Assembly (NCBI GenBank): GCA_002727315.1
Contig: PBWR01000012.1
Coordinates: 1-64,000 of the forward strand
Length of the DNA: 64,000 bases
Reading direction: 5' to 3'
Origin: Alphaproteobacteria bacterium
Lineage (GTDB): Bacteria; Pseudomonadota; Alphaproteobacteria; UBA6615
Shown: piece by piece, positions 25,772-34,586 of the stretch
Position numbering within the stretch: position 1 is the stretch's first letter
How the letters are laid out: every line of letters starts with the position of its first letter
Notes under the pieces: generated by a model
Told to the model about the DNA's origin: nothing
Databases searched by the model: none
The model's input: the letters and a program-made list of their open reading frames with translations, nothing else
Position numbers and translations under genes: made by a program

Positions 25772-26498
25772 CATCTGGATCGTGAGTCGCCGCGAACTGG
25801 CGGCCTATTTCACTTCGCCCCTGGCCTATGTGTTTATCGTCATCTTTCTGGCGCTGGCCGGGGGGCTGACGTTCTTCTTCGGGCAATGGCTCGAGCGCGG
25901 GCAGGCGGACCTGCAGGTCTTCTTCCTGTATCACCCCTATCTCTATCTGTTCCTCATTCCTGCGGTCGGCATGCGTCTGTGGGCGGAGGAGCGTAAGTCG
26001 GGAACCATCGAGTTCCTGCTGACCCTGCCGGTGACCACCGGGCAGATCGTCATCGGCAAGTTCCTGGCCGCCTGGATATTTGCCGGTATCGCGCTGGCGC
26101 TAACATTTCCGATGTGGGTCACCGTCAACATGCTCGGGCAGCCCGACAACGGGATCATCCTGGCCGCCTATATCGGCAGTTGGCTGATGGCCGGCGGGTT
26201 CCTGGCTTTGAGTGCCTGCATCTCGGCGCTGACCAAGAACCAGGTGATTGCCTTTGTGCTGGCCTCCGCACTGTGCTTCGTCTTCATGATGAGCGGGGTG
26301 GAAATCATCCAGTCATTCTTCCGGGCCTGGACGCCCCAGGCGTTCGTGGAGTCCGTGGCCGAGCTTAGCTTCCTGACCCACTTCAACGACGTGTCCCAGG
26401 GCGTGATCGACATCCGTGATGTCGTCTTCTTCCTGTCGGTGATCGGTGTCGCGCTGTTTGCCAATGCCGCGATTGTCGAAGCGAAGAAGGGGGTCTGA
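25764..26498 (+). CDS. ABC-2 type permease (GldF-like)
   Basis: This 244-residue membrane protein has six predicted helices and the N-terminal RRELAAYFTSPLAYVFIV stretch characteristic of GldF-type permeases. The loop EERKSGTIEFLLTLPVT is the coupling region of ABC-2 exporters. The ATG at 25764 lies inside the end of the ATPase gene and has its own GGAGG, so the two are translationally coupled. An upstream ATG at 25743 is less likely. The permease and the adjacent GldG-like protein probably form one membrane complex. Confidence 0.9.
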   Translation: MLNIWIVSRRELAAYFTSPLAYVFIVIFLALAGGLTFFFGQWLERGQADLQVFFLYHPYLYLFLIPAVGMRLWAEERKSGTIEFLLTLPVTTGQIVIGKFLAAWIFAGIALALTFPMWVTVNMLGQPDNGIILAAYIGSWLMAGGFLALSACISALTKNQVIAFVLASALCFVFMMSGVEIIQSFFRAWTPQAFVESVAELSFLTHFNDVSQGVIDIRDVVFFLSVIGVALFANAAIVEAKKGV

Positions 26499-26501
26499 GC
26501 C

Positions 26502-28427
26502 ATGTGGGAAAAAATTCGCAGTGGTGACCGCCAGATGCTGGCCTGGGCGACGATCGCGGTCTCGATCGTGTTCTTCCTGGCGATCAACACGCTGGCGAAC
26601 ACCGCGTTGACCAGCACCCGTCTGGACCTGACCGAAGATCGCCTCTTTACCCTGTCCGATGGCACCAAGGACGTCCTGTCCACGCTCGACGAGCCGATCG
26701 ACCTTCGCTTCTACTATTCCGAACGTTTCGACGAAATCGGCCCGAATATCGCGCGCCATTCCGATCGGGTGCGGGAATTGCTGGACGAGTATGAACGGCT
26801 TTCGGGCGGTAAGGTCCGGATCGAGATCTTCGATCCGCAGCCATTCTCGACGGAAGAGGACCTGGCCGTCAGCGATGGACTTCAGGGCCTGCCGTTTGAT
26901 CAGTCAGGCGCGCGCGCCTATTTCGGGGTCTCCGGTACCAACTCGACCGACGATATCGATGCGATCGGGTATCTGGCGCCCGAGCGCAGCCCGTTCCTCG
27001 AATATGACCTGACGCGCCTGGTTTCCAACCTGTCCGAACCGGAAAAGCCCGTGGTTGGGCTGGTGTCCGATTTGCCCCTGCAGGGCACCCAGTTTGACAA
27101 CTACACGCCATGGTTGATTGTGGATGGTTTGCGTCAGTTCTTCGACGTCAAGTTCCTCGACAAGGACTCCACCGAACTTCCTGAAAATATGGAAGTTCTG
27201 GTCATCGCCGGTGCGCACACGATCAAGGATGAGCTGCTCTATGAGATGGACCAGTTCGTAGTGTCGGGTGGCCGTGTCCTCGCGTTTGCCGACCCCTATG
27301 CGGAGTCCATGGCGCTTGCGGGCCCAACGACCGGTCAATTGCCGCCGCCGGGGGTGGGCCAGGCGGCGATTGAACCGCTTCTGAATGCCTGGGGTGTTGA
27401 CGTGGTACGCGGCGATTTTGTGGCGAACCTGGATGACGCCGTCCGCGTTGGTTTTCCCAACCCGGAGACCGGTCAGCAGGTGGCGGTCGACTACGTCGCG
27501 TGGCTCACACTGCAGGGCGATCGTTTCTCCCGTGATGACGCCGTGTCCGCTCAGCTGCAGCGTATCGTTGTGAGCTCGTCTGGAGCCTTCATGACGCGGG
27601 AGGGGGCTAAGACAGTCCTTGCCCCGCTTATCTTCACCACCCCGACTTCGGACCTAATGAGCGCGTTCGAGATTGCGCAGCAGCCCAATCCGATTGCGTT
27701 GCTCGATCGGTTCGAACCGCAGGACACGGTCTACAATTTGGCTGCCCGCGTGACGGGCAAGGTGAATTCGGCATTTCCGGACGGTCCGCCGGAGAAGATG
27801 TTCGAGGCGGCGGAAGATCCCGAAGCGCTTCGGTCCACTCACAAGGCGGCCGCGGATAGTGATGCCAGTATCATCCTGGTCGGTGATGTTGACATGCTCG
27901 CCAACCAGAACTGGGCTCAGGTCCAGGACGTAGCGGGAGAGCAGGTTGCCATTCCGACGGCCAACAATGCGGATTTCTTCATCAACGCGATTGATAACCT
28001 GCGCGGTAGCCACGGTCTTGTCGGTCTTCGGGGACGCGGATTGTCTATTCGGCCATTCCAGGTAATCGAGGAAATGCGCAGCGAGGCGGACAACAAGTTC
28101 CGCAACAAGGAACAGGAACTTCTGACCCGCATTGCCGAGATGGACGAGACGATTGAGCGCTTGCAACGCGAGGAACAGACGACCGGCGTTATCCTAACCT
28201 CTCAGCAACAGGACGAGATCGACGACTTTCGGCTGGAGATGCTCGATATGCGGAGCGAATTACGTGATGTTCAGCGGTCTCTACGTGAGGACGTGGAGAC
28301 CCTGGAACGCCAGGTGCGTGTCTTCAATATCTGGGCGGTTCCGTTGCTGATTGCGGTCCTGGCCGTTTTCCTGGCCGTGATTCGACGTATTCGTCGAGCG
28401 CGCTATCACCGCGCAGTGCTGCATTAG
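26502..28427 (+). CDS. GldG-like ABC transporter auxiliary protein
   Basis: This 641-residue protein starts with a cytoplasmic tail and one transmembrane helix (TIAVSIVFFLAINTLA, about 13-28). A long periplasmic region of the ABC_transp_aux type follows, with RLDLTEDRLFTLSDGTK and VLVIAGAH as typical sequence. Near the C-terminus there is a predicted coiled coil (about residues 525-605) and a final helix (VPLLIAVLAVFLAVI) that brings the end back to the cytoplasm. GldG was named from gliding motility, but proteobacterial homologues occur in non-gliding cells. It begins three bases after the permease stop. Its exact role in the ABC complex is unknown. Confidence 0.88.
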   Translation: MWEKIRSGDRQMLAWATIAVSIVFFLAINTLANTALTSTRLDLTEDRLFTLSDGTKDVLSTLDEPIDLRFYYSERFDEIGPNIARHSDRVRELLDEYERLSGGKVRIEIFDPQPFSTEEDLAVSDGLQGLPFDQSGARAYFGVSGTNSTDDIDAIGYLAPERSPFLEYDLTRLVSNLSEPEKPVVGLVSDLPLQGTQFDNYTPWLIVDGLRQFFDVKFLDKDSTELPENMEVLVIAGAHTIKDELLYEMDQFVVSGGRVLAFADPYAESMALAGPTTGQLPPPGVGQAAIEPLLNAWGVDVVRGDFVANLDDAVRVGFPNPETGQQVAVDYVAWLTLQGDRFSRDDAVSAQLQRIVVSSSGAFMTREGAKTVLAPLIFTTPTSDLMSAFEIAQQPNPIALLDRFEPQDTVYNLAARVTGKVNSAFPDGPPEKMFEAAEDPEALRSTHKAAADSDASIILVGDVDMLANQNWAQVQDVAGEQVAIPTANNADFFINAIDNLRGSHGLVGLRGRGLSIRPFQVIEEMRSEADNKFRNKEQELLTRIAEMDETIERLQREEQTTGVILTSQQQDEIDDFRLEMLDMRSELRDVQRSLREDVETLERQVRVFNIWAVPLLIAVLAVFLAVIRRIRRARYHRAVLH

Positions 28428-28437
28428 GGGGCGAGAC

Positions 28438-29496
28438 ATGAGTCCACGCATATTTTGGGGATGGCTGATCATTACGGTTGTTACGGTCGCACTAACCGTT
28501 GCACTCGGCTTGGGCCGGGAGACCGCCTCGTTCGATCTCGCAAAGGGTGAGCCCGTCTTCGCGGACCTACGGGCCAATCCCGATTCTGCTGCGCGCGTCG
28601 AGGTCAAGAGTCGCTTTGGAGAGTTCACTCTCATCCGCGAGTCGGAAGGCTGGGTGACACCCGACCGTAATGATTATCCGGTCAGTGAAACCAATATCCG
28701 GCGGCTGATTGTCGGGCTTTCTGACATGCGCTTTATCGAACCGAAGACCTCCGACCCGGAGCGGTTCCGGCGCCTGGAAGTCCAGGACATAGACAAGGAA
28801 CTCGCTGATTCCGCCTATGTGAAGGTCTCTGATGGTGAAGGCAAGGAATTGGCGGAGGTTATTATCGGGCGGCCCAGCGCACGATTTTTTGGGGGTCGCG
28901 CGAACGGCACCTACATTCGTGAGCCGGGAACCAACAATGTTTGGCTCGTCAGCGGCGTAACGAACGTACAGACCCGTCTGGTCCCCTGGTTGCAGCGCGA
29001 AATTGTCGAAATTCCCGCGAACACTGTGGCCAAAATCTCCATTGGTGAAGGCGAGACCGCGTATAGCCTTTCGCGTACGGCGGCGGATGACGAGGCCTTC
29101 CGGATTTCTGGTGCCCCCGAAGGTCGCAACTTGGATCCCGAGAAGGTGCGGCCTGTTACCCGCGCGATTTCTGGCGTGAACTTCGAGGACGTCAAATTAC
29201 GCAGCGAGCTGTCGCTTCCTGCGGACGCGAAGGTGGCGGAGTTCTTGACCTTTGACGGCCTTGCGGTTCGGGTGCGTCTCGCCGAGATCGATCGTAAAAA
29301 ATGGGCGATGTTCGAGGCGATCTACACCGGCGATGCGGCCGATGAGTCCCATGCTGCCAAGGCCGCTCTGGCTGCTGTCGAGGACATCAACATGCGCGTG
29401 GGTAGCTGGATCTACTGGATTCCCAGCGCGACATACACGAACCTGACACGGCCGGTTGACGAGATTCTGGTGCCAAAGGAAGACGGCACGTCGTGA
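28438..29496 (+). CDS. DUF4340 domain-containing protein
   Basis: This 352-residue protein has an N-terminal transmembrane or signal-anchor helix (WGWLIITVVTVALTVALG) and a large extracytoplasmic domain of DUF4340, a family found almost always next to GldFG-like ABC genes. Typical segments are PVFADLRANPDSAARVEV, DYPVSETNIRRLIVGLSD and NNVWLVSGV. It starts 10 bases after the GldG-like gene with GGGGGCGAG upstream and ends the operon before a strong terminator. It is probably an envelope component of the same ABC system. No enzymatic motif is visible. Confidence 0.85.
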   Translation: MSPRIFWGWLIITVVTVALTVALGLGRETASFDLAKGEPVFADLRANPDSAARVEVKSRFGEFTLIRESEGWVTPDRNDYPVSETNIRRLIVGLSDMRFIEPKTSDPERFRRLEVQDIDKELADSAYVKVSDGEGKELAEVIIGRPSARFFGGRANGTYIREPGTNNVWLVSGVTNVQTRLVPWLQREIVEIPANTVAKISIGEGETAYSLSRTAADDEAFRISGAPEGRNLDPEKVRPVTRAISGVNFEDVKLRSELSLPADAKVAEFLTFDGLAVRVRLAEIDRKKWAMFEAIYTGDAADESHAAKAALAAVEDINMRVGSWIYWIPSATYTNLTRPVDEILVPKEDGTS

Positions 29497-29524
29497 CTTG
29501 AAACCCAGTCAAAGATGTCACACG

Positions 29525-29556
29525 ACAGCCCGCAGCAAACTGCGGGCTGTTTTTTT
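29525..29556 (+). terminator. Rho-independent terminator after the Gld-type ABC operon
   Basis: An eleven-base perfect stem (ACAGCCCGCAG with its complement) and a four-base CAAA loop are followed by seven T residues ending at 29556. It ends the ABC operon. Its T run stops only ten bases before the ATG of the next gene and touches that gene's GGAGG ribosome-binding site, so it also occupies the leader of the downstream SDR gene. Confidence 0.92.
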
Positions 29557-29566
29557 GGAGGATGCG

Positions 29567-30358
29567 ATGGATTTGGGACTTAATGGAAAACGCGCACTCG
29601 TTACCGGGGGGAGCCGGGGTATCGGTCGTGGAATTGCCGAGGCCTTCGCCGCGGAAGGCGCGAAGGTGATCGTGGCGAGCCGTAATGGTGATGCATGTGC
29701 CGCAGCGGCCGATGCCATCTCGAGTGCCCACGGCACCGAAGTGTTGGGGCATGCATGCGACATGGCTGATCTCAATTCGGTCGATAGTCTGGTGGGGTTC
29801 ACCGAGGAAGCCTTCGGCGGCGTCGATGTGCTCGTCAACAACACCGGCGGCCCGCCGTTCGGACCAATCAGCCAGGTCGATTCTCAAACATGGCGTGATT
29901 CCTTCGAAGCCATGTTTGTCAGTGTCACCCGGCTGACCTGCCACCTTTTGCCCGGCATGCGGGAGCGCGGTTGGGGCCGGATCCTGATTGTAACCTCTAC
30001 CGGCGTGGTGGAGCCGATCCCCCAGCTTGGGATTTCTAATTCAATCCGGATCGGGCTGACAAACTGGGCGAAGACCCTGTCGGTCGAAGTGGCGTCAGAC
30101 GGTGTCACTGTTAACACGCTGATGCCGGGACGGATTGAAACAGACCGTCTGCGGCATTTCTACGAGGTGACGGCGAATAGCCAGAACATCGACCTAGAAG
30201 AGGCGAAGGCGGTTGTCGCGGCGCCGGTGCCTGTCGGGCGGGTCGGAACGGTGGAGGAATTCGGCGCACTCGCGGCCTTTCTAGCTGGAGAAAGTGCAGG
30301 CTATCTGACGGGCACGACGACGGCGATCGACGGTGGATTGACCCAGCGCGCTGTTTAA
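29567..30358 (+). CDS. SDR family protein with an atypical active site
   Basis: This 263-residue protein has the classical SDR cofactor motif VTGGSRGIGRGIAEAF (about 12-27) and NNTGGPP in place of NNAG. The usual YxxxK catalytic pair is not present. The aligned stretch reads LGISNSIRIGLTNWAKTL, with Ser or Asn at the tyrosine position and Arg at the lysine position. This variant recurs in a subgroup of bacterial SDRs annotated as 3-oxoacyl-ACP reductase-like, whose chemistry is unclear. The ATG is preceded by TTGGAGGATGCG directly after a terminator hairpin. It must either have a promoter within the previous gene or be expressed by read-through. Confidence 0.87.
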   Translation: MDLGLNGKRALVTGGSRGIGRGIAEAFAAEGAKVIVASRNGDACAAAADAISSAHGTEVLGHACDMADLNSVDSLVGFTEEAFGGVDVLVNNTGGPPFGPISQVDSQTWRDSFEAMFVSVTRLTCHLLPGMRERGWGRILIVTSTGVVEPIPQLGISNSIRIGLTNWAKTLSVEVASDGVTVNTLMPGRIETDRLRHFYEVTANSQNIDLEEAKAVVAAPVPVGRVGTVEEFGALAAFLAGESAGYLTGTTTAIDGGLTQRAV

Positions 30359-30380
30359 CGTTCTCAAACAAAAAAAGGGA

Positions 30381-30581
30381 CTACTGTACCGCCGTTGCAA
30401 TGAGTTTGAGGTTCAACCTAGGTTGATCATCTATCAGGTAAGCCTGGTCCCCGAATATTGAGTACGCAAACCCAAAAGTACTTCTGCTAGGTTTGTCCTG
30501 GGCGTGGGCCAACGTCGGGTTGTAGAGAAGTGCGTGAGCCGCAGCCAATGCTTTCAGGACAAGGAGAGCGCAGAACATCAT
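30381..30581 (-). CDS. Small putative exported protein
   Basis: This 66-residue product begins with a hydrophobic stretch (about residues 1-20) ending in a plausible signal-peptidase site after AHA, leaving a mature peptide of about 40 residues. I recognise no family. The start ATG overlaps the TGA stop of the preceding molybdenum-cofactor gene (ATGA arrangement), which suggests translational coupling at the end of the cox cluster. It could instead be a chance frame or the 5' remnant of a longer secreted protein. It lacks the positive N-terminal charge usual for signal peptides. Confidence 0.4.
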   Translation of the reverse strand: MMFCALLVLKALAAAHALLYNPTLAHAQDKPSRSTFGFAYSIFGDQAYLIDDQPRLNLKLIATAVQ

Positions 30582-32218
30582 TTTTCTTTTGGCGTTCCGT
30601 CCACGTTGAACTGTTCAAGTGCGGCCGGGGAATCGATATCCAGAAGAACGCCGCTGTCAGGCATGGGAACCTCTTTCACGGCATCGGCAAAATCGCCGAT
30701 TAGGTGTTTGGCCCCGACATCTCCGCCTAACATGGTCATATCCTCAAAGAATCGACGGTCCCAAAGTACAGGGTTGCCGCGTTTTCCCTCCACTGTCGGT
30801 ACGCAGATCAAGTGGCCCTCGTCTGGATCGTAGGCCCCCATGAGCGCGCGCACGTGATCGGGGCCCACTCTCGGCATATCGCCCAACCCAATGATTGTAC
30901 CGTCGCAAGTGTCTGGAATGGCCGACACCCCGACGCGCAGTGATGTGCTCAGGCCCTGGTTGAAATCAGGATTGTGAACAAAATTCACGTTGTCGCCTGC
31001 AGCGGCTTGAACATCCTCGGGAGCATGCCCCGTGACGACGATAATCGGGTCAGCCCCGGCACCGCGGACTGCATCGATCGTGTGACGGATCATCGGTTTG
31101 CCGTCGATGGGGATCAGCAGCTTGTTAATCGCACCCATGCGCCGCGACTGGCCGGCAGCAAGAATGACGGCGGCAAAGCGCGGTGTGGCGGCCTCCTGAC
31201 GGTGCGAACGAGGTGCTGCTTCGCTGCGGGGTAGGGGACGGGAGGGGATTTCTTTCAGAAGCCCGCCGACGCCAAGGCCCATGATATCGCTACGGCCGAC
31301 CGAGACTCCGGCCATGATTCGCTCAAGTACGATGTCATTGCCGCCGGGTCGTCGCGAGCGTGCTGAGCCGGGAAGGGCGAGGACCGGCACATCGTTGATA
31401 AACGCCAGCACGAGAAGGTTGCCGGGATCGACGGGCATTCCGAAGTGCGCGATTTCGCCGCCGGCCTGTTCGATCGCGCTTGGGATCACATCGCGGCGGT
31501 CGACGGTGGCCGAAGCGCCGATTACCAGGATCAAATCGCTCCCACTTTCGACCAGGCCGGTCAGCTTCTCGGCGATCGACTCGGAGGCATGCGCAACAAT
31601 CGTATTATCCGTCAGTTCGCTTCCGAGCGCTTCGATCCGGTCGCGCATCACTTCCTCAGTCTTCTCGGTAACCTTGGCCTGCAATCCCGGAAGGTTGGTC
31701 TTAACGAGCGCTACTTGTCGCCGGAGGTACGGCAATGCCGACACCTTGCCGCCGCGCGTGGCCTCTTCCGCGGCACGGGCCAGGTTCGCATCCGATACCG
31801 CATAGGGGATGATCTTGATGGTTGCGACGATCTGGCTTTGCTCGACGCGGTCATAGGGACGCAGCGTGGAGATGGTGATGCCTTCATCGATCGCGTTGAC
31901 CCTGTCGATCATGTCGGGATCGAGACCGGCCAATCCATCATGCTCGGCGAACAGGTTGACCCGGCCGGTTCCGGCCACACCGATCCTGACACCCGGCCCC
32001 GCTGCGGCTTCGGCAAGCATCTGAGCCGCGCTGTTTTCGTCCACATCTCCGTCTTCGAAGATGGCGACAGTGATTTCGTCTATGCCGGCGGACTGTAGGC
32101 GCTCAATATCCGAAGCATCGAGGATGTCACCCTTTCGGTAGCGATGGTTCGCGAGGGTTTGTCCATGCACCAGCATGGCGCCCTCGGCCTCGGCAATGGG
32201 GACGGACCCGAACTTCAT
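30578..32218 (-). CDS. Fused molybdopterin-binding (MoeA-like) and MobA/MocA-like nucleotidyltransferase protein
   Basis: This 546-residue protein has two parts. Residues 1-330 resemble the molybdopterin-binding region of MoeA/CinA-type proteins (VPIAEAEGAML at the start, SDLILVIGASATVDRRDVIP in the core). Residues 348-546 are an NTP-transferase domain with the signature LAAGQSRRMG at 353-362 and a GLGDMPRV metal site. The second domain matches MocA, which makes the molybdenum-cofactor dinucleotide (usually MCD) used by xanthine/CO dehydrogenase enzymes. The fusion would join metal insertion to nucleotide attachment. It overlaps XdhC by four bases and ends the cox maturation genes. Confidence 0.88.
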   Translation of the reverse strand: MKFGSVPIAEAEGAMLVHGQTLANHRYRKGDILDASDIERLQSAGIDEITVAIFEDGDVDENSAAQMLAEAAAGPGVRIGVAGTGRVNLFAEHDGLAGLDPDMIDRVNAIDEGITISTLRPYDRVEQSQIVATIKIIPYAVSDANLARAAEEATRGGKVSALPYLRRQVALVKTNLPGLQAKVTEKTEEVMRDRIEALGSELTDNTIVAHASESIAEKLTGLVESGSDLILVIGASATVDRRDVIPSAIEQAGGEIAHFGMPVDPGNLLVLAFINDVPVLALPGSARSRRPGGNDIVLERIMAGVSVGRSDIMGLGVGGLLKEIPSRPLPRSEAAPRSHRQEAATPRFAAVILAAGQSRRMGAINKLLIPIDGKPMIRHTIDAVRGAGADPIIVVTGHAPEDVQAAAGDNVNFVHNPDFNQGLSTSLRVGVSAIPDTCDGTIIGLGDMPRVGPDHVRALMGAYDPDEGHLICVPTVEGKRGNPVLWDRRFFEDMTMLGGDVGAKHLIGDFADAVKEVPMPDSGVLLDIDSPAALEQFNVDGTPKEK

Positions 32219-32907
32219 CCGTCGTGGAGCACTTGTGTGATCTGGGCCATGATCGAAATGGCAATTTCGGCCGGGCTCTTGGCATTGATCGCAAGCCCGA
32301 CGGGAGCATGAATCTGCGCAATCTCGGCATCCGAAAACCCGGCTTCTTTTAGACGTTCGATGCGCCCGGCATGGGTGCGCTTGCTGCCGAGGGAGCCGAC
32401 GTAAAAAGCATCGGAGCGCAACGCCACATGCAAGGCCGGATCATCCAGCTTGGGGTCGTGGGTGAGTGTGACGACTGCGGCGCGGTTGTTGATGCCTAAC
32501 GCGGTCAAAGCTTCGTCCGGCCAATCTTCGCTAAGCGTCACGCCGGGAAAACGATCACGCGTGGCGAATGCACCGCGCGGATCGACAATCACGACTTCAT
32601 AGCCCGATGTCTGGGCCAGTGTAACCAGCGGTTGCGCGATGTGTACGGCGCCCACGATGATAATGCGCTTTGGCGGGTTGAACACCTGCACGAAAAGGGG
32701 CACATCGTCGCGGCGCATGCGTACGCTCTTGTCGTCGCGCAACGCGTTGCGGGCCGCGGTGGTTGCATCTTCGTCGAGCAAAAGATCACCTTCGGTGCGG
32801 TCGGTAAAGACAAGGGCCTGTACACCTGTCTCCAGGTGTGAGACGAGCGCAACAGCCTTTTTGGCTTCTCGGGCCGCAAGCAGAGATTTTAGGGTGTCGG
32901 GGTTCAT
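32215..32907 (-). CDS. XdhC family protein, Rossmann (C-terminal) half
   Basis: This 230-residue protein corresponds to the XdhC/CoxI Rossmann domain. XdhC binds the molybdenum cofactor and delivers it, after sulfuration, to the apo-hydroxylase. The nucleotide-like fold begins at RIIIVGAVHIAQPLV. VVTLTHDPKLDDPAL and VGSLGSKRTHAGRIERL are the strongest family markers. A shorter N-terminal piece precedes the fold. The usual N-terminal CoxI domain is encoded by the separate gene just upstream (six-base gap). It overlaps the next gene by four bases. Confidence 0.88.
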   Translation of the reverse strand: MNPDTLKSLLAAREAKKAVALVSHLETGVQALVFTDRTEGDLLLDEDATTAARNALRDDKSVRMRRDDVPLFVQVFNPPKRIIIVGAVHIAQPLVTLAQTSGYEVVIVDPRGAFATRDRFPGVTLSEDWPDEALTALGINNRAAVVTLTHDPKLDDPALHVALRSDAFYVGSLGSKRTHAGRIERLKEAGFSDAEIAQIHAPVGLAINAKSPAEIAISIMAQITQVLHDG

Positions 32908-32913
32908 CGCGGA

Positions 32914-33261
32914 TCAGTCGATGCGCTCGACCCAGACCTCGACCTTGCCGCCGCAGGCGAGGCCGACTTCCCAGGCCATCTCGTTGGATACACCGAAATC
33001 GAGCAGGCGGGGCTTGCCGTTGGACATGACCTCGCGCGCTTCGTGCACAACCGCACCTTCGATGCAGCCACCGGAAACCGAGCCGATCATGTTACCCTCC
33101 TCGTCGATGGCCAGCTGGCTGCCGACCGGTCGTGGGGAAGAGCCCCAGGTGCTCACGACGGTCGCAATTGCGACGTTCTTACCCGACTGATGCCAGGCGG
33201 CGGCCCTCTCCAATACTTCGTCGTGATCCAGGACCTGCAAGTCGATGGTGCCTTTGCTCAT
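32914..33261 (-). CDS. XdhC/CoxI family protein, N-terminal half (CoxF-like)
   Basis: This 115-residue protein is the XdhC_CoxI domain alone. Characteristic segments are VAIATVVSTWGSSPRPVGSQ at about 30-49 and the SVSGGCIEGAVV motif. In many bacteria this domain is fused to the Rossmann half, but cox clusters often split them. Its ATG overlaps the stop of the CoxE-like gene by four bases. Together with the next gene it should form the cofactor-handling chaperone of the cox enzyme. Confidence 0.88.
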   Translation of the reverse strand: MSKGTIDLQVLDHDEVLERAAAWHQSGKNVAIATVVSTWGSSPRPVGSQLAIDEEGNMIGSVSGGCIEGAVVHEAREVMSNGKPRLLDFGVSNEMAWEVGLACGGKVEVWVERID

Positions 33262-34586
33262 TGTGCTGCCTCCTGCCAGAATTTGTTGCTGTACATCCCG
33301 TGTCCGTTCGGCCGTGACAGGGCGTCTGCCAGCTGTTCCAGACTCTCCAGATTGTGGATCGAGCGAAATTCGTCAGTGTGTGGCAGCATCGCCCGTGCGC
33401 CGAGTGACTTCGGCTCGTATCGATCATAACGTAGCAGCGGGTTCAGCCAGATCAAGCGCCGACACGACATGTGCAAACGCTCGATCTCCTTGTCCAGGCC
33501 ATCGGCGGCATCACGATCGAGTCCGTCGGTGATCAGCAATACGACGGCACCCTGGCCCAAAACCCGGCGTGACCAGTTGGTGTTGAAGTCGTGCAGCGAG
33601 TACCCGATTCGTGTGCCGCCGGACCAGTCATCCACGGCCTTTCCGACCTTGTCCAGCGCTTCATCGACGTCCTTGTAGCGGAGCTGGCGGGTGACGTTCG
33701 TCAGTCGGGTGCCGAACAAGAACGTGTGGACCCGGTCTCGATCGTTGGTCACTGCATGCATGAAATGTAGGATCATCCGTGAGTACCGGCTCATGGATCC
33801 GGAAATGTCACACAGCACCACCAGGGGAGGATGGCGGCGCTGGCGCTTGCGGTATTGCAGGGGGATTGCGGCCCCGCCTCCGCGCAACGCCGCGCGCAAT
33901 GTGCTTCGCATGTCGATCCGATGGCCGCGCGTATTTCGTCGGAAACGGCGAGTTGGCACTTCCATGATCGGCAGACGCATGCGGGCAATGGCCCGTTTGG
34001 CTGCTTCCAGTTCATCAGACGACATTTTCTCGAAATCGGTTTTCTGCAGGACCTCGTTTGCCGACCAGGTCATCACCGCATCGACGGTGATCTCCGGGTC
34101 TTCTTCGTCAGATCCTCCTTCGCCCTCGCCGGGCGTCTCCATCTGATCCTGTTTCAGCGCGTCGGCCAGCCGGCGGTTCATCTCTTCGCCATCCTGTTGC
34201 GCGTCGGGGTCGACGAAGGAGGGAAGGACCAGTGAGGCCATGCGTTCCAGAAGCTTTGGATTTCGCCAGAACACGTGGAACGCCTGATCGAAGATTTCCC
34301 TTTGGTCGCGCCGGTTCACGAACACTGCGTGTAGCGCCCAGTAAAAGTCATCCCGGTTTCCCAGCCCGACGGTTTCGACGGCATTGATGCCCTCGATCAC
34401 CTTGCCCGGCCCGACCGGCAAGCCCGCGGCGCGCAGGACCCGGGCGAAATGCATGATGTTGTTTGCGATCTTGCCGGCTTCATCGGTGTCTGCCGGATGC
34501 AACTCGTCGAGCTTCGCCTTGGCCTGGAGGGCCGGGCGTGCCTTGTCGGGGATCGCTTTCTCGGGCACGTCGCTAGTTCGTTGCAT
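33258..34586 (-). CDS. coxE: CoxE-like VWA domain protein
   Basis: This 442-residue protein carries a C-terminal von Willebrand A domain with the metal-ion-dependent adhesion motif DISGS at 260-264. An N-terminal region of about 170 residues ends in an acidic linker. CoxE works with the MoxR-type ATPase CoxD to complete the [CuSMoO2] or related metal site of molybdenum hydroxylases. I chose the ATG at 34586, which overlaps the CoxD gene by 14 bases; the upstream open frame is an antisense-like extension. The next gene overlaps its end by four bases. Confidence 0.9.
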   Translation of the reverse strand: MQRTSDVPEKAIPDKARPALQAKAKLDELHPADTDEAGKIANNIMHFARVLRAAGLPVGPGKVIEGINAVETVGLGNRDDFYWALHAVFVNRRDQREIFDQAFHVFWRNPKLLERMASLVLPSFVDPDAQQDGEEMNRRLADALKQDQMETPGEGEGGSDEEDPEITVDAVMTWSANEVLQKTDFEKMSSDELEAAKRAIARMRLPIMEVPTRRFRRNTRGHRIDMRSTLRAALRGGGAAIPLQYRKRQRRHPPLVVLCDISGSMSRYSRMILHFMHAVTNDRDRVHTFLFGTRLTNVTRQLRYKDVDEALDKVGKAVDDWSGGTRIGYSLHDFNTNWSRRVLGQGAVVLLITDGLDRDAADGLDKEIERLHMSCRRLIWLNPLLRYDRYEPKSLGARAMLPHTDEFRSIHNLESLEQLADALSRPNGHGMYSNKFWQEAAQ

